From NCBI GenBank assembly GCA_916719935.1, contig CAKAPY010000010.1:1-15795 (forward strand): a stretch of DNA of 15,795 nucleotides. Direction: 5' to 3'. Shown here in pieces: positions 7,417 through 15,454 of the stretch. Source of the DNA: an uncultured Actinomyces sp. Its GTDB lineage: Bacteria > Actinomycetota > Actinomycetes > Actinomycetales > Actinomycetaceae. A model generated the notes under the pieces. The model saw only the letters and a program-made list of their open reading frames with translations, ran no database searches and was not told the origin of the DNA. How positions within the stretch are numbered: the stretch's first letter is position 1; each line of letters opens with the position of its first letter. The position numbers and the translations under genes were made by a program.

Positions 7417-7436
7417 GTTCGGGAACGTCCCCGAAC
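7417..7436 (-). other. Small hairpin next to the infB ribosome binding site
   Basis: On the minus strand GTTCGGG and CCCGAAC form a seven-base stem with a six-base loop, ending directly against the AAGGAG site of infB (7411-7416). No T-run follows, so it is not an intrinsic terminator. It may influence access to the binding site or mark an RNA-processing point between ylxR and infB; this is inference from position only. Confidence 0.35.
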
Positions 7437-7514
7437 GGAGACGTTTCACTGATAATGCAGGCAGCTCATCGCTGGGTACTCATCGGGTGCCCATGGGCTT
7501 TCAACCCGCTTTCG

Positions 7515-7850
7515 CTACTCGTTGTCCGGCGCCCTGTGCGCCGCAGACAGAATTTCCTTCCCCAGTTCAGCCCACTGTTCGTCAGTCATTTCTACTGATC
7601 GACGCAGTGAACGTCCGATCGTCCGCTTGCGGCGGGCGAGGTCTAGGCAGCGGGCCTCGGAATGAAACCATGCTCCCCGACCGGGAAGTTGACGACGGTG
7701 ATCAACATGAAGATCCCCGTCCAAGGTCGCAACAACGCGGATGAGTTCCGCACGTTGCGCGCGTAATCCACACCCCACACAGGTGCGAAGCATCAGAGTG
7801 GAGTCAGACACGCCTTTAAGCTTAGCCGAGTCAGTCCTCTTCCAAGCCAT
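7515..7850 (-). CDS. ylxR: YlxR family (DUF448) RNA-binding protein
   Basis: The 111-residue frame contains the YlxR signature: RTCVGCG near the N-terminus (residues 22-28), then LPGRGAWFHSEARCLDLARRK. YlxR proteins are small RNA-binding proteins encoded between nusA and infB; the Bacillus member has been reported to bind and modulate RNase P (RnpM). The position here is exactly that. The start is uncertain: the ATG at 7850 overlaps nusA by 20 bases and has no clear binding site. A GTG at 7811 has AAAGG only one base away, and an ATG at 7793 has none. The family usually starts close to the RTCVGC motif, so 7811 or 7793 is quite possible and translation may be coupled to nusA termination. The usual final Arg of the CVGCR motif is Gly here. 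Confidence 0.88.
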   Translation of the reverse strand: MAWKRTDSAKLKGVSDSTLMLRTCVGCGLRAQRAELIRVVATLDGDLHVDHRRQLPGRGAWFHSEARCLDLARRKRTIGRSLRRSVEMTDEQWAELGKEILSAAHRAPDNE

Positions 7851-8883
7851 CGGATTGTGAGCGACTGATCACGTCATCCGGTGTAGATGAACGCGATGCC
7901 AGTCCTTCTTCGCCATTCTCAGTATCGGAATGGATGTCGATGTGGTAGTCGGTCAGGCGTGCCGCAAGTCGAGCGTTTTGCCCTTCCTTACCGATTGCCA
8001 GCGAAAGCTGGAAGTCGGGAACGATAGCGGTTGCAGTGCGTTGCTCCACGGAGTGAACGACAACGCGGGCCACGCGCGCCGGGGAGAGCGAGTTTGCAAC
8101 AAAACGTGCCGGATCTTCAGACCAGTCCACGATGTCGATCTTCTCGCCGCCAAGCTCTGTCATAACCGCACGAACACGTGAGCCCATCGGACCAATGCAT
8201 GCACCCTTGGCATTCACGCCTTCGCGAGTAGCAACCACGGCGATCTTGGAACGGTGACCAGCCTCGCGGGCGATGGCCTTAATCCGAACCAGTCCCTGTT
8301 GAATTTCGGGAACCTCACGCTCGAAAAGCCCCTTGACCAAACCGGGGTGCGTGCGCGAAAGGGTAATGCGAGCACCGCGGTCGGTACGCTCGACGGAAAC
8401 GATCAGTGCACGCAGGCGGGTTCCGTGCGAGTAGTCCTCTCCGGGGACCTTCTCAGAATCGGGAAGAATGGCCTCGAAATCGTCAGCCAACCTCACGGTG
8501 GTCAGGCGAGAGTCGCGCGATTGCTGCACGACACCGGTCACAATCTGACCGGTCTTACCGGCAAAGTCACCCAAAACGCGCTGATCATCAGCATCACGAA
8601 GGCGCTGCATGATGACGGAACGCGCGGTGGATTGTGCAATGCGACCGAAGTTCTTGGGAGTGTCATCGAATTCGCCGATGGGGTTGCCCTCTTCGTCTTC
8701 TTCGGTGGCCATAACGGTTACGCGACCCGTGCGCTTATCGATCTCAATTCGAGCCTTTGCAATTGCGCCGGGGATGTTGTGGTACGCCTTCAGCAATGCC
8801 TCTTCGATGGCATCCACAAGGGTATTGAGCGATACCCCTTTCTCATGTTCGACCATTCGCAGGGCGGTCATATCGATTTCCAT
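7831..8883 (-). CDS. nusA: Transcription termination/antitermination factor NusA
   Basis: The 350-residue protein binds RNA polymerase and nascent RNA and modulates pausing, termination and antitermination. In order it has the N-terminal polymerase-binding domain (MEIDMTALRMVEHEKGVSLN), an S1 domain (about 125-195, with GDFAGKTGQIVTGVVQQ and ILPDSEKVPGEDY) and two KH domains with GACIGPMGSRVRAVMTELGG and LSLAIGKEGQNARLAARL. It ends in an acidic tail (SDGLEED) and, as in other Gram-positive NusA proteins, lacks the extra C-terminal repeats of E. coli. The ATG at 8883 was chosen because GAGGG lies five bases upstream and the family commonly starts near MEIDM; upstream ATGs at 8901 and 8895 overlap rimP and have poorer sites. 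It lies eight bases after rimP in the same operon. Confidence 0.96.
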   Translation of the reverse strand: MEIDMTALRMVEHEKGVSLNTLVDAIEEALLKAYHNIPGAIAKARIEIDKRTGRVTVMATEEDEEGNPIGEFDDTPKNFGRIAQSTARSVIMQRLRDADDQRVLGDFAGKTGQIVTGVVQQSRDSRLTTVRLADDFEAILPDSEKVPGEDYSHGTRLRALIVSVERTDRGARITLSRTHPGLVKGLFEREVPEIQQGLVRIKAIAREAGHRSKIAVVATREGVNAKGACIGPMGSRVRAVMTELGGEKIDIVDWSEDPARFVANSLSPARVARVVVHSVEQRTATAIVPDFQLSLAIGKEGQNARLAARLTDYHIDIHSDTENGEEGLASRSSTPDDVISRSQSDGLEED

Positions 8884-8891
8884 AGCGTCCC

Positions 8892-9362
8892 TCATTCCCA
8901 CGAGCCGAAGTCGACGCGCGAACGCGCCTTCTTGATCTCGTCATATGCAATTGTGTGGCTTTCAGCGCCAGTATCTACAGTAGCGCCTTTATCGTCGGCA
9001 TTGCTGACCCGTCCCACAAATTTGTCACCATTTCGCATCTTAACGCTGACTAACCCGCCAATTTGGCGCTTCCAATGGTCAGGTTTCTTCAATTCGCGTT
9101 CCAGACCAGGGGTGGAGACCTCCAGCATGTATGCGTCAGAAATCGGGTCAGCGGCATCCATAGCTTTGGAGATTGCGCGTGAGATATCCGCGAGCGCATC
9201 CGAGGACAACTTTTCGCTTCCCAGGGGCTCTTCGACGGTGATTCGGCAGACCAGGGCGCCATTCTGCTTAAGAATAGTCACCGCATCAAGTTCGGCTCCG
9301 GCCCCGGTGACAATACCTTCAACCAGCGCACGGACTTGTTCTTCAATCTGTGTGGGTGCCAC
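8892..9362 (-). CDS. rimP: Ribosome maturation factor RimP
   Basis: The protein is about 156 residues, the normal size for RimP, which helps assemble the 30S subunit. It shows the family layout: an alpha/beta N-terminal domain with VEGIVTGAGAELDAVTI, the conserved DPISDAYMLEVSTPGLERELKK segment (in part), then a C-terminal SH3-like barrel (GGLVSVKMRNGDKFVGRVS). The longest frame begins with a GTG at 9383, but GAAGGAG lies five bases before the GTG at 9362, and a -10-like TAGAAT at 9387-9392 would start transcription at about 9380. The 9362 start is therefore preferred. It is the first gene of the rimP-nusA-ylxR-infB operon. Confidence 0.94.
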   Translation of the reverse strand: MAPTQIEEQVRALVEGIVTGAGAELDAVTILKQNGALVCRITVEEPLGSEKLSSDALADISRAISKAMDAADPISDAYMLEVSTPGLERELKKPDHWKRQIGGLVSVKMRNGDKFVGRVSNADDKGATVDTGAESHTIAYDEIKKARSRVDFGSWE

Positions 9363-9386
9363 CTTCACTCCTTCACGCGACACGGT

Positions 9387-9392
9387 ATTCTA
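9387..9392 (-). promoter_or_regulatory. Possible -10 element for the rimP-nusA-ylxR-infB operon
   Basis: TAGAAT on the minus strand matches five of six bases of the sigma-70 -10 consensus and sits 24 bases before the preferred rimP GTG. The best -35 candidate (TGGTCA) is 19 bases further upstream, which is a loose fit. Confidence 0.4.
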
Positions 9393-9432
9393 GGCAATCG
9401 TACTCGTCTTTTGACCATGGGATGATGTTGTT

Positions 9433-10437
9433 GTGAAACACCCGAAACTCTTCACTGCGTTCGTTGCTGCCTGCGCTCTTAGCCTTGGAGCGTGTGGAAT
9501 CCACGTGGAATCTCCCAGTAGCCTGCCCGCTTTGACCGGTTTCGCACTCTCCCGTGACACCTCTGCGCGCACCGAGGCCGCGGCCGCCGATCGCGCGCAT
9601 TCCCTTGCTTCCCTTGCCACACAATGCGCCTCGTGCTCTTCCGCTCTCGAGGCCGTAGCGACGAGTTCCCGGGAACGTTTGGAATTCCTCGGAGGAGTAT
9701 GGGAGCCCTGGAAGGGCCGCGAAGATGCCGCTTCACTCCCCCAACCCGAAGCTATTGCAGAAGCACCCTACACGGTGAAGGATTTCGTCTCGTGGCTGGT
9801 CATCTCAGCTCGTCGAGATCTTCAGACCGCGGCAAACCCAACCATAACCTCGAGCGAGGAAGCACGTCAGCTCAGCGCAGTCGCACTGGGGCGCTACGCC
9901 TCGGCAGTGCAATTGGCCAATGCCTACGCGATTGACGTGGACGAGGGCACACACGATGTTGATGTGCTGGCGCAGCGACTGATTGACCAAAGCGGAAAGA
10001 CGCCTTCGTGGATTGTTCGCAGCGGCGCCTCTTCAGATTTAGTCCTCCCCCAGCCTTCACAGACGACTTCTGCTTTTGCGAACTCGGAACAGGCTGCTCA
10101 GACAACAGCCAATTGGGATTGCATCGCTCAGACACTGCCGAAGTCTGCGGTGACAAACGAGGACTTCGCCTCTGCGGAAACCATTGAAAACGCACTTCTT
10201 GATCGGGCCTCACGTTCCTTGGAACGCGGAAGCAAAGACACCCGCCAGCTGCGCTGTTCGATGCCTGACCGCTCTCCCGCATCTCTTGCTCAAGCATCGA
10301 TGCGTGCAGATATCAATCTCTTCGCTTCAGACTTCCAGGACGTGCGACTTTTTGGTGCTCGCGCAGCACTGGATGATGTTCGTCTGTGGACGCAAGCTCC
10401 CGGTGTCTCGATTCCAGCGGTGGTGACACTGCAATGA
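9433..10437 (+). CDS. Putative lipoprotein of unknown function
   Basis: The 334-residue protein starts with a short lipoprotein signal peptide: KHPK, a hydrophobic stretch (LFTAFVAACALSLG) and a lipobox LGAC with the acylated Cys at position 21. The mature part is predicted to be outside the membrane, alanine-rich and mostly helical, with four further cysteines (a CASC pair at 65 and 68, one in NWDC, one in LRCS) that could form disulfides. The segment ERLEFLGGVWEPW recalls alanine-rich proteins encoded beside rimP in other actinobacteria (such as the Rv2843/Rv2844 region of M. tuberculosis, from memory), but I cannot confirm homology. The GTG start has no strong binding site. Its stop overlaps the next gene by ATGA, so the two are probably co-expressed. 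It is divergent from rimP. Confidence 0.75.
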   Translation: MKHPKLFTAFVAACALSLGACGIHVESPSSLPALTGFALSRDTSARTEAAAADRAHSLASLATQCASCSSALEAVATSSRERLEFLGGVWEPWKGREDAASLPQPEAIAEAPYTVKDFVSWLVISARRDLQTAANPTITSSEEARQLSAVALGRYASAVQLANAYAIDVDEGTHDVDVLAQRLIDQSGKTPSWIVRSGASSDLVLPQPSQTTSAFANSEQAAQTTANWDCIAQTLPKSAVTNEDFASAETIENALLDRASRSLERGSKDTRQLRCSMPDRSPASLAQASMRADINLFASDFQDVRLFGARAALDDVRLWTQAPGVSIPAVVTLQ

Positions 10438-10928
10438 GCACGGAAAGTGAAAACACCAAACTGAACTGGCAACGCCTTGTTCCCGCAGGGGATGCCAACT
10501 CGCCTCATATCGAACTTTCCGATTCGCGAATTCTGGTTTCGGGGCATTTTGCTTTGATCCTGATCGAAGAGGATCACGTTGTTGATTCGGGAATGTGGTA
10601 CGAAATTCAAAATGCACGATGGAACGGTGAAAAGCAGGAACTCCGCGTGACCTGGGTTGATCCTTCCCGCGCTCCTTTGATTGTGCACTCCAGCGACTCA
10701 TCAATGCGTCCTTTTATGGAAGACCTTTCTGAGAAGGTGAACCGCACGCAGGTCGTTGTCCGAAATGTGACGGCTCCTTCCGGAACCGTGATCACCGGCC
10801 AGATTCGCAGACGCGAAGACGGTGAGTTGTTCTCTGTCCTTGCGGCCAACGGCCCACTGGATAATGAAGGAATCGCACTGGCTCAATCGTTTGAACGCCA
10901 GCTGCGAGAAAGCGTTGGGCTGGAGTAG
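10434..10928 (+). CDS. Hypothetical cytosolic protein, 164 residues
   Basis: The start is the ATG overlapping the lipoprotein stop (ATGA); a longer frame from 10386 lies inside the upstream gene and is not preferred. There is no signal peptide or membrane segment. Residues about 25-135 look like a beta-rich domain (RILVSGHFALILIEEDHVVD, WYEIQNARWN, LRVTWVDPS), a pattern reminiscent of bacterial PH-like domains, followed by a C-terminal helix. I do not recognise the family with confidence. Coupling to a lipoprotein suggests a joint role, but the sequence does not say which. It converges on dnaG, with 15 bases between the stops and no terminator hairpin. Confidence 0.72.
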   Translation: MSTESENTKLNWQRLVPAGDANSPHIELSDSRILVSGHFALILIEEDHVVDSGMWYEIQNARWNGEKQELRVTWVDPSRAPLIVHSSDSSMRPFMEDLSEKVNRTQVVVRNVTAPSGTVITGQIRRREDGELFSVLAANGPLDNEGIALAQSFERQLRESVGLE

Positions 10929-10943
10929 TACCTGCCGCGGGGG

Positions 10944-12902
10944 CTATTGTGCGCGTTCGGTAAAGCGACGACGCACTTCTTCCAGACGCATGAGCTCTCG
11001 GAATGCTTGGGTGTACTGCGGGTCATCTTCACTCAGGCGCTGAAGGTTCGCATTCGCGTCGGCCAACCTGCGTGTGACGTCCAAACGCACCATTGCCCCC
11101 ATCGCTCCGCGACAGTAAGCACGAAGCTGATCTTCGCGATCCTGCGGCAGCGGAGCAACCGCAAGTTCCATCAAAACCGATGCAACTTCGGGAATCATCA
11201 GCTCGCGCACGTCATCAACGAAGGCACGAGTCGCTGCTTGCACAGCTTTCTCCCCTTTTCCGAAATGTTCTTCGGCCTGACGAAGAAGTTTGACGAAAGC
11301 GCCAAGACCGCCTGCAGCTCGAATCGCGTCGTGAACTGCGCGGTAGGAAGGCACCGAGAATGCTTCTCCCCCAAGTTCCTCAAATCCCGAACCCACCACG
11401 TACTTGGGGTATTGAACCAGCGCTTCCAAGGCCTGGCGTTCAATCTTTGACACGGGGTCTTCCGGGCCTCGCCTTGCAGGCATGGGGGCCGAGGCCTCAG
11501 GAACCGCTCCGCGTCCGTTCGAGGCCGGGCGCGAGCTGCCAGAGGAGCGAACCGCGCGCGCTACCTCAGAGATATCCATACCAATCCATCCGGCGAGCGA
11601 CCTGGTGTATTCGCGTTGAAGAGCGCGGTCACGAATGCGAGCGACCACGGGAGCCGCGGCACGAAGAGCCTTGACGCGGCCCTCCGCAGTCCTGAGATCC
11701 AATTGGCGCAGGACGGAGCGAATGACGAACTCAAAAAGCGGAGTCCGAGAGTTCACCAGCTCCACAACCGCACGCTCGCCTTGGGCCATGCGTAATTCGC
11801 AGGGGTCCATGCCATGGGGCTCGACGGCGACAAAGGTCTGCGCCGCAAAGTTTTGATCCATATCAAATGCACGAAGCGCAGCTTTTTGACCGGCAGCATC
11901 GCCATCAAAGGTGAAGATCACTTCACCGCCATGGGTCTTCCCATTACTTAGAACGACTCCCGCTGCACTATCGGCAGTATCTCCCAGCAGTCGGCGAACA
12001 ATCTTGACGTGTTCTTCACCAAAAGCGGTGCCACAGGTTGCAACAGCGCAGCCGACACCCGCAGCGTGGGCAGCCATAACATCGGTGTAGCCCTCAACAA
12101 TGACAACCCTGCGTCCCTGAGTGATTTCTTTCTTCGCAAGATCCAAACCGTACAGGACTTGAGACTTGTGATAAATCGGCGTTTCAGGGGTGTTGAGGTA
12201 CTTCGGGGATTCCTTGTCCTCATCATTCAAACGCCGAGCGCCAAAACCAACAGTCGCGCCCGTAATATCGCGGATTGGCCACATCAGTCTTCCCCGGAAA
12301 CGGTCATAAAGTCCGCGGTTACCCCGAGTTGCCAGGCCGGCAGTTTCAATCTCTTGATCGGTGAATCCCTTTGAGCGAAGGTGACGTGTCAGCGCGTCCC
12401 ACGAGGCCGGAGAGTAGCCAATCCCGAAACGGCGGCACATTGCTTCACCAAAGCCCCTTTGGCCCAAAAATTGACGCCCGAGGTGCGCTTCTGCGGACGC
12501 GAGCTGCGTCTGATAAAACTCCTCAGCCACGCGGTGTGCATCAAGAAGACGCTGGCGGCGACCCGGCTCCTCACGACGAAGAGTCCCGCTTCCCGCGGCC
12601 TCGTAACGCAAAGTAATCCCAGCTTTGAGGGCCAGGGCTTCCACGGCCTCGGTAAAGGAAAGAGAATCAACTTTCTGGACAAAGCTGATGACGTCCCCGC
12701 CTTCTCCGCAGCCAAAACAGTGCCAAAACCCCTGGGAAGGACGAACGTGGAACGAGGGCGTGCGTTCATCATGGAATGGGCACAATCCCTTCAAAGAATC
12801 AACACCCGCAGGGCGCAGTGCGACACGCTCGCCGACGATTTCTTCAATGCGCGAGGCATCACGTACGGCGGCGATGTCTTCTTTGAGGATCAGGCCGGCC
12901 AT
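10944..12902 (-). CDS. dnaG: DNA primase
   Basis: The 652-residue primase makes RNA primers at the replication fork. Residues 41-65 are the CHC2 zinc ribbon (C41, H44, C62, C65: CPFH...WHCFGC). The catalytic core follows, with RNAP-basic motifs such as RFRGRLMWPIRD and a Toprim domain that has VEGYTDVM (Glu at about 270) and FTFDGDAAG (the DxD at about 331-333). The C-terminal part (about 475-652) is the DnaB-helicase-binding region. The stretch between the Toprim Glu and the DxD is about 20 residues longer than in E. coli, with an insert around GDTADSAAGVVLSNGKTHGG. The ATG has no obvious binding site. It lies 64 bases after dgt, the actinobacterial dgt-dnaG pair. Confidence 0.97.
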   Translation of the reverse strand: MAGLILKEDIAAVRDASRIEEIVGERVALRPAGVDSLKGLCPFHDERTPSFHVRPSQGFWHCFGCGEGGDVISFVQKVDSLSFTEAVEALALKAGITLRYEAAGSGTLRREEPGRRQRLLDAHRVAEEFYQTQLASAEAHLGRQFLGQRGFGEAMCRRFGIGYSPASWDALTRHLRSKGFTDQEIETAGLATRGNRGLYDRFRGRLMWPIRDITGATVGFGARRLNDEDKESPKYLNTPETPIYHKSQVLYGLDLAKKEITQGRRVVIVEGYTDVMAAHAAGVGCAVATCGTAFGEEHVKIVRRLLGDTADSAAGVVLSNGKTHGGEVIFTFDGDAAGQKAALRAFDMDQNFAAQTFVAVEPHGMDPCELRMAQGERAVVELVNSRTPLFEFVIRSVLRQLDLRTAEGRVKALRAAAPVVARIRDRALQREYTRSLAGWIGMDISEVARAVRSSGSSRPASNGRGAVPEASAPMPARRGPEDPVSKIERQALEALVQYPKYVVGSGFEELGGEAFSVPSYRAVHDAIRAAGGLGAFVKLLRQAEEHFGKGEKAVQAATRAFVDDVRELMIPEVASVLMELAVAPLPQDREDQLRAYCRGAMGAMVRLDVTRRLADANANLQRLSEDDPQYTQAFRELMRLEEVRRRFTERAQ

Positions 12903-12966
12903 GAGTTCAGTTTAGCGAGTGGACACTTGCTTAGCAGGGGCATGTGGATTGGCATCGAAGCTCTGT

Positions 12967-14229
12967 TTAAAGCTGGGAGGAGAGCATCCCGCACAGCTTC
13001 GCGTGCCAGCGTGAGGCAGAGATATCGGTCAACGAGGCGACTTGGTCGATAACGACTCGCAAACGCTTCCCCTCATCCGTGGTTGCGCGCCATTGAGCGG
13101 CAAAAGGAGGTTCAAGATATTCGGGGCCTGCGTTGATAAGCGCATCAACCAAGTCATTGAGCAGCGTGCGCTGCTGATAGTAAACAGGTTCACTTTCGCG
13201 CGGACTCATGACGTAGTGGACAGCCATCCCCTTCAGAACCTGGATTTCCGCCCGGGTTTGCGCCGGAACAACAAGCTCCGCGCGATAGCGTCCCAGGGGT
13301 TCGTCTCCTGCAATTTCACGGGTGGCCGCAACTGTCGCGTTACAGAATCGCCCGATCAACTCACTGGTCAAGTCCTTCAGAGCAGCCAAATCCGCATATG
13401 AGCCACTGAAAGCACTGAGCCATTCGGGCATGGTCACCAGACGCTCAAATGCCTGAATCAGATCGTCTTCAGAAACCGAGGTCCCGTACCACTTCATCGT
13501 CGACTCGATAACGCCCCGGGTGTGCGCATCGCTGCGCAAGTGCTCAAGATCCATCTTTCCAGTTGCAACCGCGTCTTCGACGTCGTGCACCGAGTACGCA
13601 ATGTCATCGGAAAGATCCATAATTTGAGCTTCCAAGCAACGCGCCCCGGGAGTGACACCTTCACGCATCCATTCAAAAGTTGGACGATCATCGTCGTAGA
13701 CCGAATACTTCCGCAGGGATTTTTCCCGGTTCGGACCTTCGCCCTTCGCCCAGGGGTACTTGCAAATCGCATCAAGAGTTGCGCGCGTGAGATTCAGTCC
13801 AGCGGGACCTTCCTCAGCGATGACCTTTGGTTCAAGGCGTGCGACGATTCGTAGTGTTTGCGCATTCCCTTCAAAGCCACCGATTTCAGCCGCAAGTTCG
13901 TTGAGCGCGCGTTCACCGTTGTGTCCAAATGGTGGATGGCCGAGGTCGTGGGACAGACATGCGGCATCAACAACATCGGGGTTGGCCCCGAGCTCTTTTC
14001 CAAGTTCTCGTCCTACCTGTGCAACCTCAAGGGAGTGAGTCAGACGCGTACGCACGAAATCATCCGAGGTTGGCCCCAGGACCTGCGTTTTTTCACCCAA
14101 ACGTCGCAGCGCCGAAGAATGCAACACCCTGGCTCGATCGCGTTCAAAATCTGTACGAACAGAGGACTTCTGAGTCTCTGAAACGAAACGGTCACGGTCT
14201 GCGGAGCTATACGGATACTGAGTGTGCAC
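12967..14229 (-). CDS. dgt: Deoxyguanosinetriphosphate triphosphohydrolase-like protein (HD domain)
   Basis: The 420-residue protein belongs to the dGTPase family, which removes triphosphate from dNTPs and so adjusts the nucleotide pool. The HD-domain metal ligands are visible: H65 in RTRLTHSLEVAQVG, H94-D95 in CLSHDLGHPPFGHNGE with H98 and H103 close by, and a later Asp in MDLSDDIAYSVHDVEDA. The N-terminus (FERDRARVLHSSALRRLGEKTQV) is typical for the type-2 dGTPase group. The start is GTG with only a weak AGG eight bases upstream. The gene precedes dnaG on the same strand, the usual actinobacterial order, and is divergent from the GH13-like gene. Substrate preference (dGTP or other dNTPs) cannot be read from the sequence. 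Confidence 0.95.
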   Translation of the reverse strand: MHTQYPYSSADRDRFVSETQKSSVRTDFERDRARVLHSSALRRLGEKTQVLGPTSDDFVRTRLTHSLEVAQVGRELGKELGANPDVVDAACLSHDLGHPPFGHNGERALNELAAEIGGFEGNAQTLRIVARLEPKVIAEEGPAGLNLTRATLDAICKYPWAKGEGPNREKSLRKYSVYDDDRPTFEWMREGVTPGARCLEAQIMDLSDDIAYSVHDVEDAVATGKMDLEHLRSDAHTRGVIESTMKWYGTSVSEDDLIQAFERLVTMPEWLSAFSGSYADLAALKDLTSELIGRFCNATVAATREIAGDEPLGRYRAELVVPAQTRAEIQVLKGMAVHYVMSPRESEPVYYQQRTLLNDLVDALINAGPEYLEPPFAAQWRATTDEGKRLRVVIDQVASLTDISASRWHAKLCGMLSSQL

Positions 14230-14315
14230 GTGATAAGCCTAACTGCTTCAAGTACCCTTTCGATGCCTAAAACTGCAAGAATAGTTCTGTGAATGCAATG
14301 AAGGGGACCCGGGTA

Positions 14316-15401
14316 GTGACGACGTTGGTTCATGCTGCCCGGAAAGGCACCCATCCGTGGTGGCATTCACCTGCAATTTGCCGTATCCCCCAACGCGTTG
14401 ACCATGATCTTGCTCAACTGCTGAGCAAGGAGACGATTCAGTTCGCTCGAGCGGGCGTAGATGCTCTCGTGCTTTCCCCGATTCCGCAAATGATCTGGGG
14501 CGTCAATCCGCAACTCGCTGCTCTTGTCAGGCATTTCCATAGGGTCGGCGTCAAGATCATCGTCCATCTTCCCGGTTCAGCTGACTGGGATACACGCGAT
14601 TTCAACGGTCCTTACTCCGCTGACGAAACGGTGACGACTCTGCTTGGCCGCGTGCGGGCATGTGTAGATGCAGGCGTCGATGGCATTGATTTAGGGACGC
14701 TACCGCTCATGCACTATGGGCCCAATTCAGCTGAGCGCCAAGAGTTCATGCGTCTCTTGCGCGTGGTCATGGCCGAGGTAGCCAACACCGATACCTTGCC
14801 TATTCTGACCTCGAGTCTGCCCCGCATGGACGACTCGGACTTGCAAGAGATTCTTCAAGAATCCTGGTTCCATCACCTGCGCAATGACACTTTGCTCGAC
14901 ATTGAGTGGAAGAACCCTCAGTTGTGCGATGCCATCGCCAACACTTTTGCCAACCGCGACCCCGTAGGGCACGTCGCCGCTTGGCCTGCGCTTCCCTACG
15001 ATGACAGTGAGATTCATCGTGCGCGCACTCTTTTCGCGCTGGCCCTTCCGGGAGCTACCTATTTTAATTCGCCGCCAAAAGACGACATTTCTAGGTCCTT
15101 TGTGCTGATGGTCCAGCAAGCTTTGCGTACGCGCGAAGAGCACGGAATGGGAACGGGCTCTCTTGCCCATGTACGAGGCCTCCCCTGGGCTGGTCCGGAT
15201 TGCCTGGTCCATATGAGCGCTCAGGTTTTGGTTGTTTTCAACACCTCGGACTCCACTGTCGTTGTACCTTCAGAGCACCGGCCGCTTGTCTCAACGGGAG
15301 TTTTACCCACTCAGCTCAACAGCGATACCCCACTTGCGCCCGGGCAGTGTGCATGGTTTGAAACCGCACGGGTTCAACCTCGCGTTTTTGCCACGGAATA
15401 A
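14316..15401 (+). CDS. GH13 alpha-amylase-like protein lacking catalytic residues
   Basis: The 361-residue product has the order of a GH13 alpha-glucosidase. HPWWHSPAICRIPQR matches the usual W(W)..A..Y.I..R opening. ARAGVDALVLSP matches LGVDAIWLSP, GVKIIVHLPGSA matches region I (GxKVxxDxVxNH), GVDGIDLGT matches region II (GFRxD), and RARTLFALALPGATYFNS matches the late ALLMLALPG motif. A C-terminal beta domain has QVLVVFNTSDSTVVVP. The key residues are gone: region I D, N and H are H, G and S; the region II Arg-x-Asp nucleophile is replaced (IDLG); no acid Glu motif or NHD is present. It is also shorter than a normal enzyme, with the B domain reduced. It is probably a pseudoenzyme, perhaps sugar- or protein-binding. 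GTG 14316 was chosen because AAGGGG lies nine bases upstream; a longer frame starts at 14289. Confidence 0.65.
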   Translation: MTTLVHAARKGTHPWWHSPAICRIPQRVDHDLAQLLSKETIQFARAGVDALVLSPIPQMIWGVNPQLAALVRHFHRVGVKIIVHLPGSADWDTRDFNGPYSADETVTTLLGRVRACVDAGVDGIDLGTLPLMHYGPNSAERQEFMRLLRVVMAEVANTDTLPILTSSLPRMDDSDLQEILQESWFHHLRNDTLLDIEWKNPQLCDAIANTFANRDPVGHVAAWPALPYDDSEIHRARTLFALALPGATYFNSPPKDDISRSFVLMVQQALRTREEHGMGTGSLAHVRGLPWAGPDCLVHMSAQVLVVFNTSDSTVVVPSEHRPLVSTGVLPTQLNSDTPLAPGQCAWFETARVQPRVFATE

Positions 15402-15454
15402 GCACCTCAGTCCCTTTACACTTAGGGTACTGTTCCATCAAACCTGGAGACCAC

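Noticed and set aside
7417..7436. Hairpin before infB as an intrinsic terminator
   Set aside because: No T-run follows on the minus strand; the infB binding site follows instead.
8254..9393. A 379-codon plus-strand frame opposite nusA and rimP
   Set aside because: It spans two well-supported genes in antisense, has no domain, and is explained by codon bias.
10386..10433. Upstream start extending the 164-residue hypothetical protein
   Set aside because: It lies inside the lipoprotein gene, whereas the ATG at 10434 forms the common ATGA stop-start overlap.
14040..14366. A 108-codon minus-strand frame across the dgt start region
   Set aside because: It overlaps dgt in another frame and the start of the GH13-like gene in antisense, with no recognisable motif.
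15402..15454. An antitoxin gene for the PemK-like protein
   Set aside because: Only 53 bases separate it from the upstream gene and they contain no reading frame of antitoxin size.
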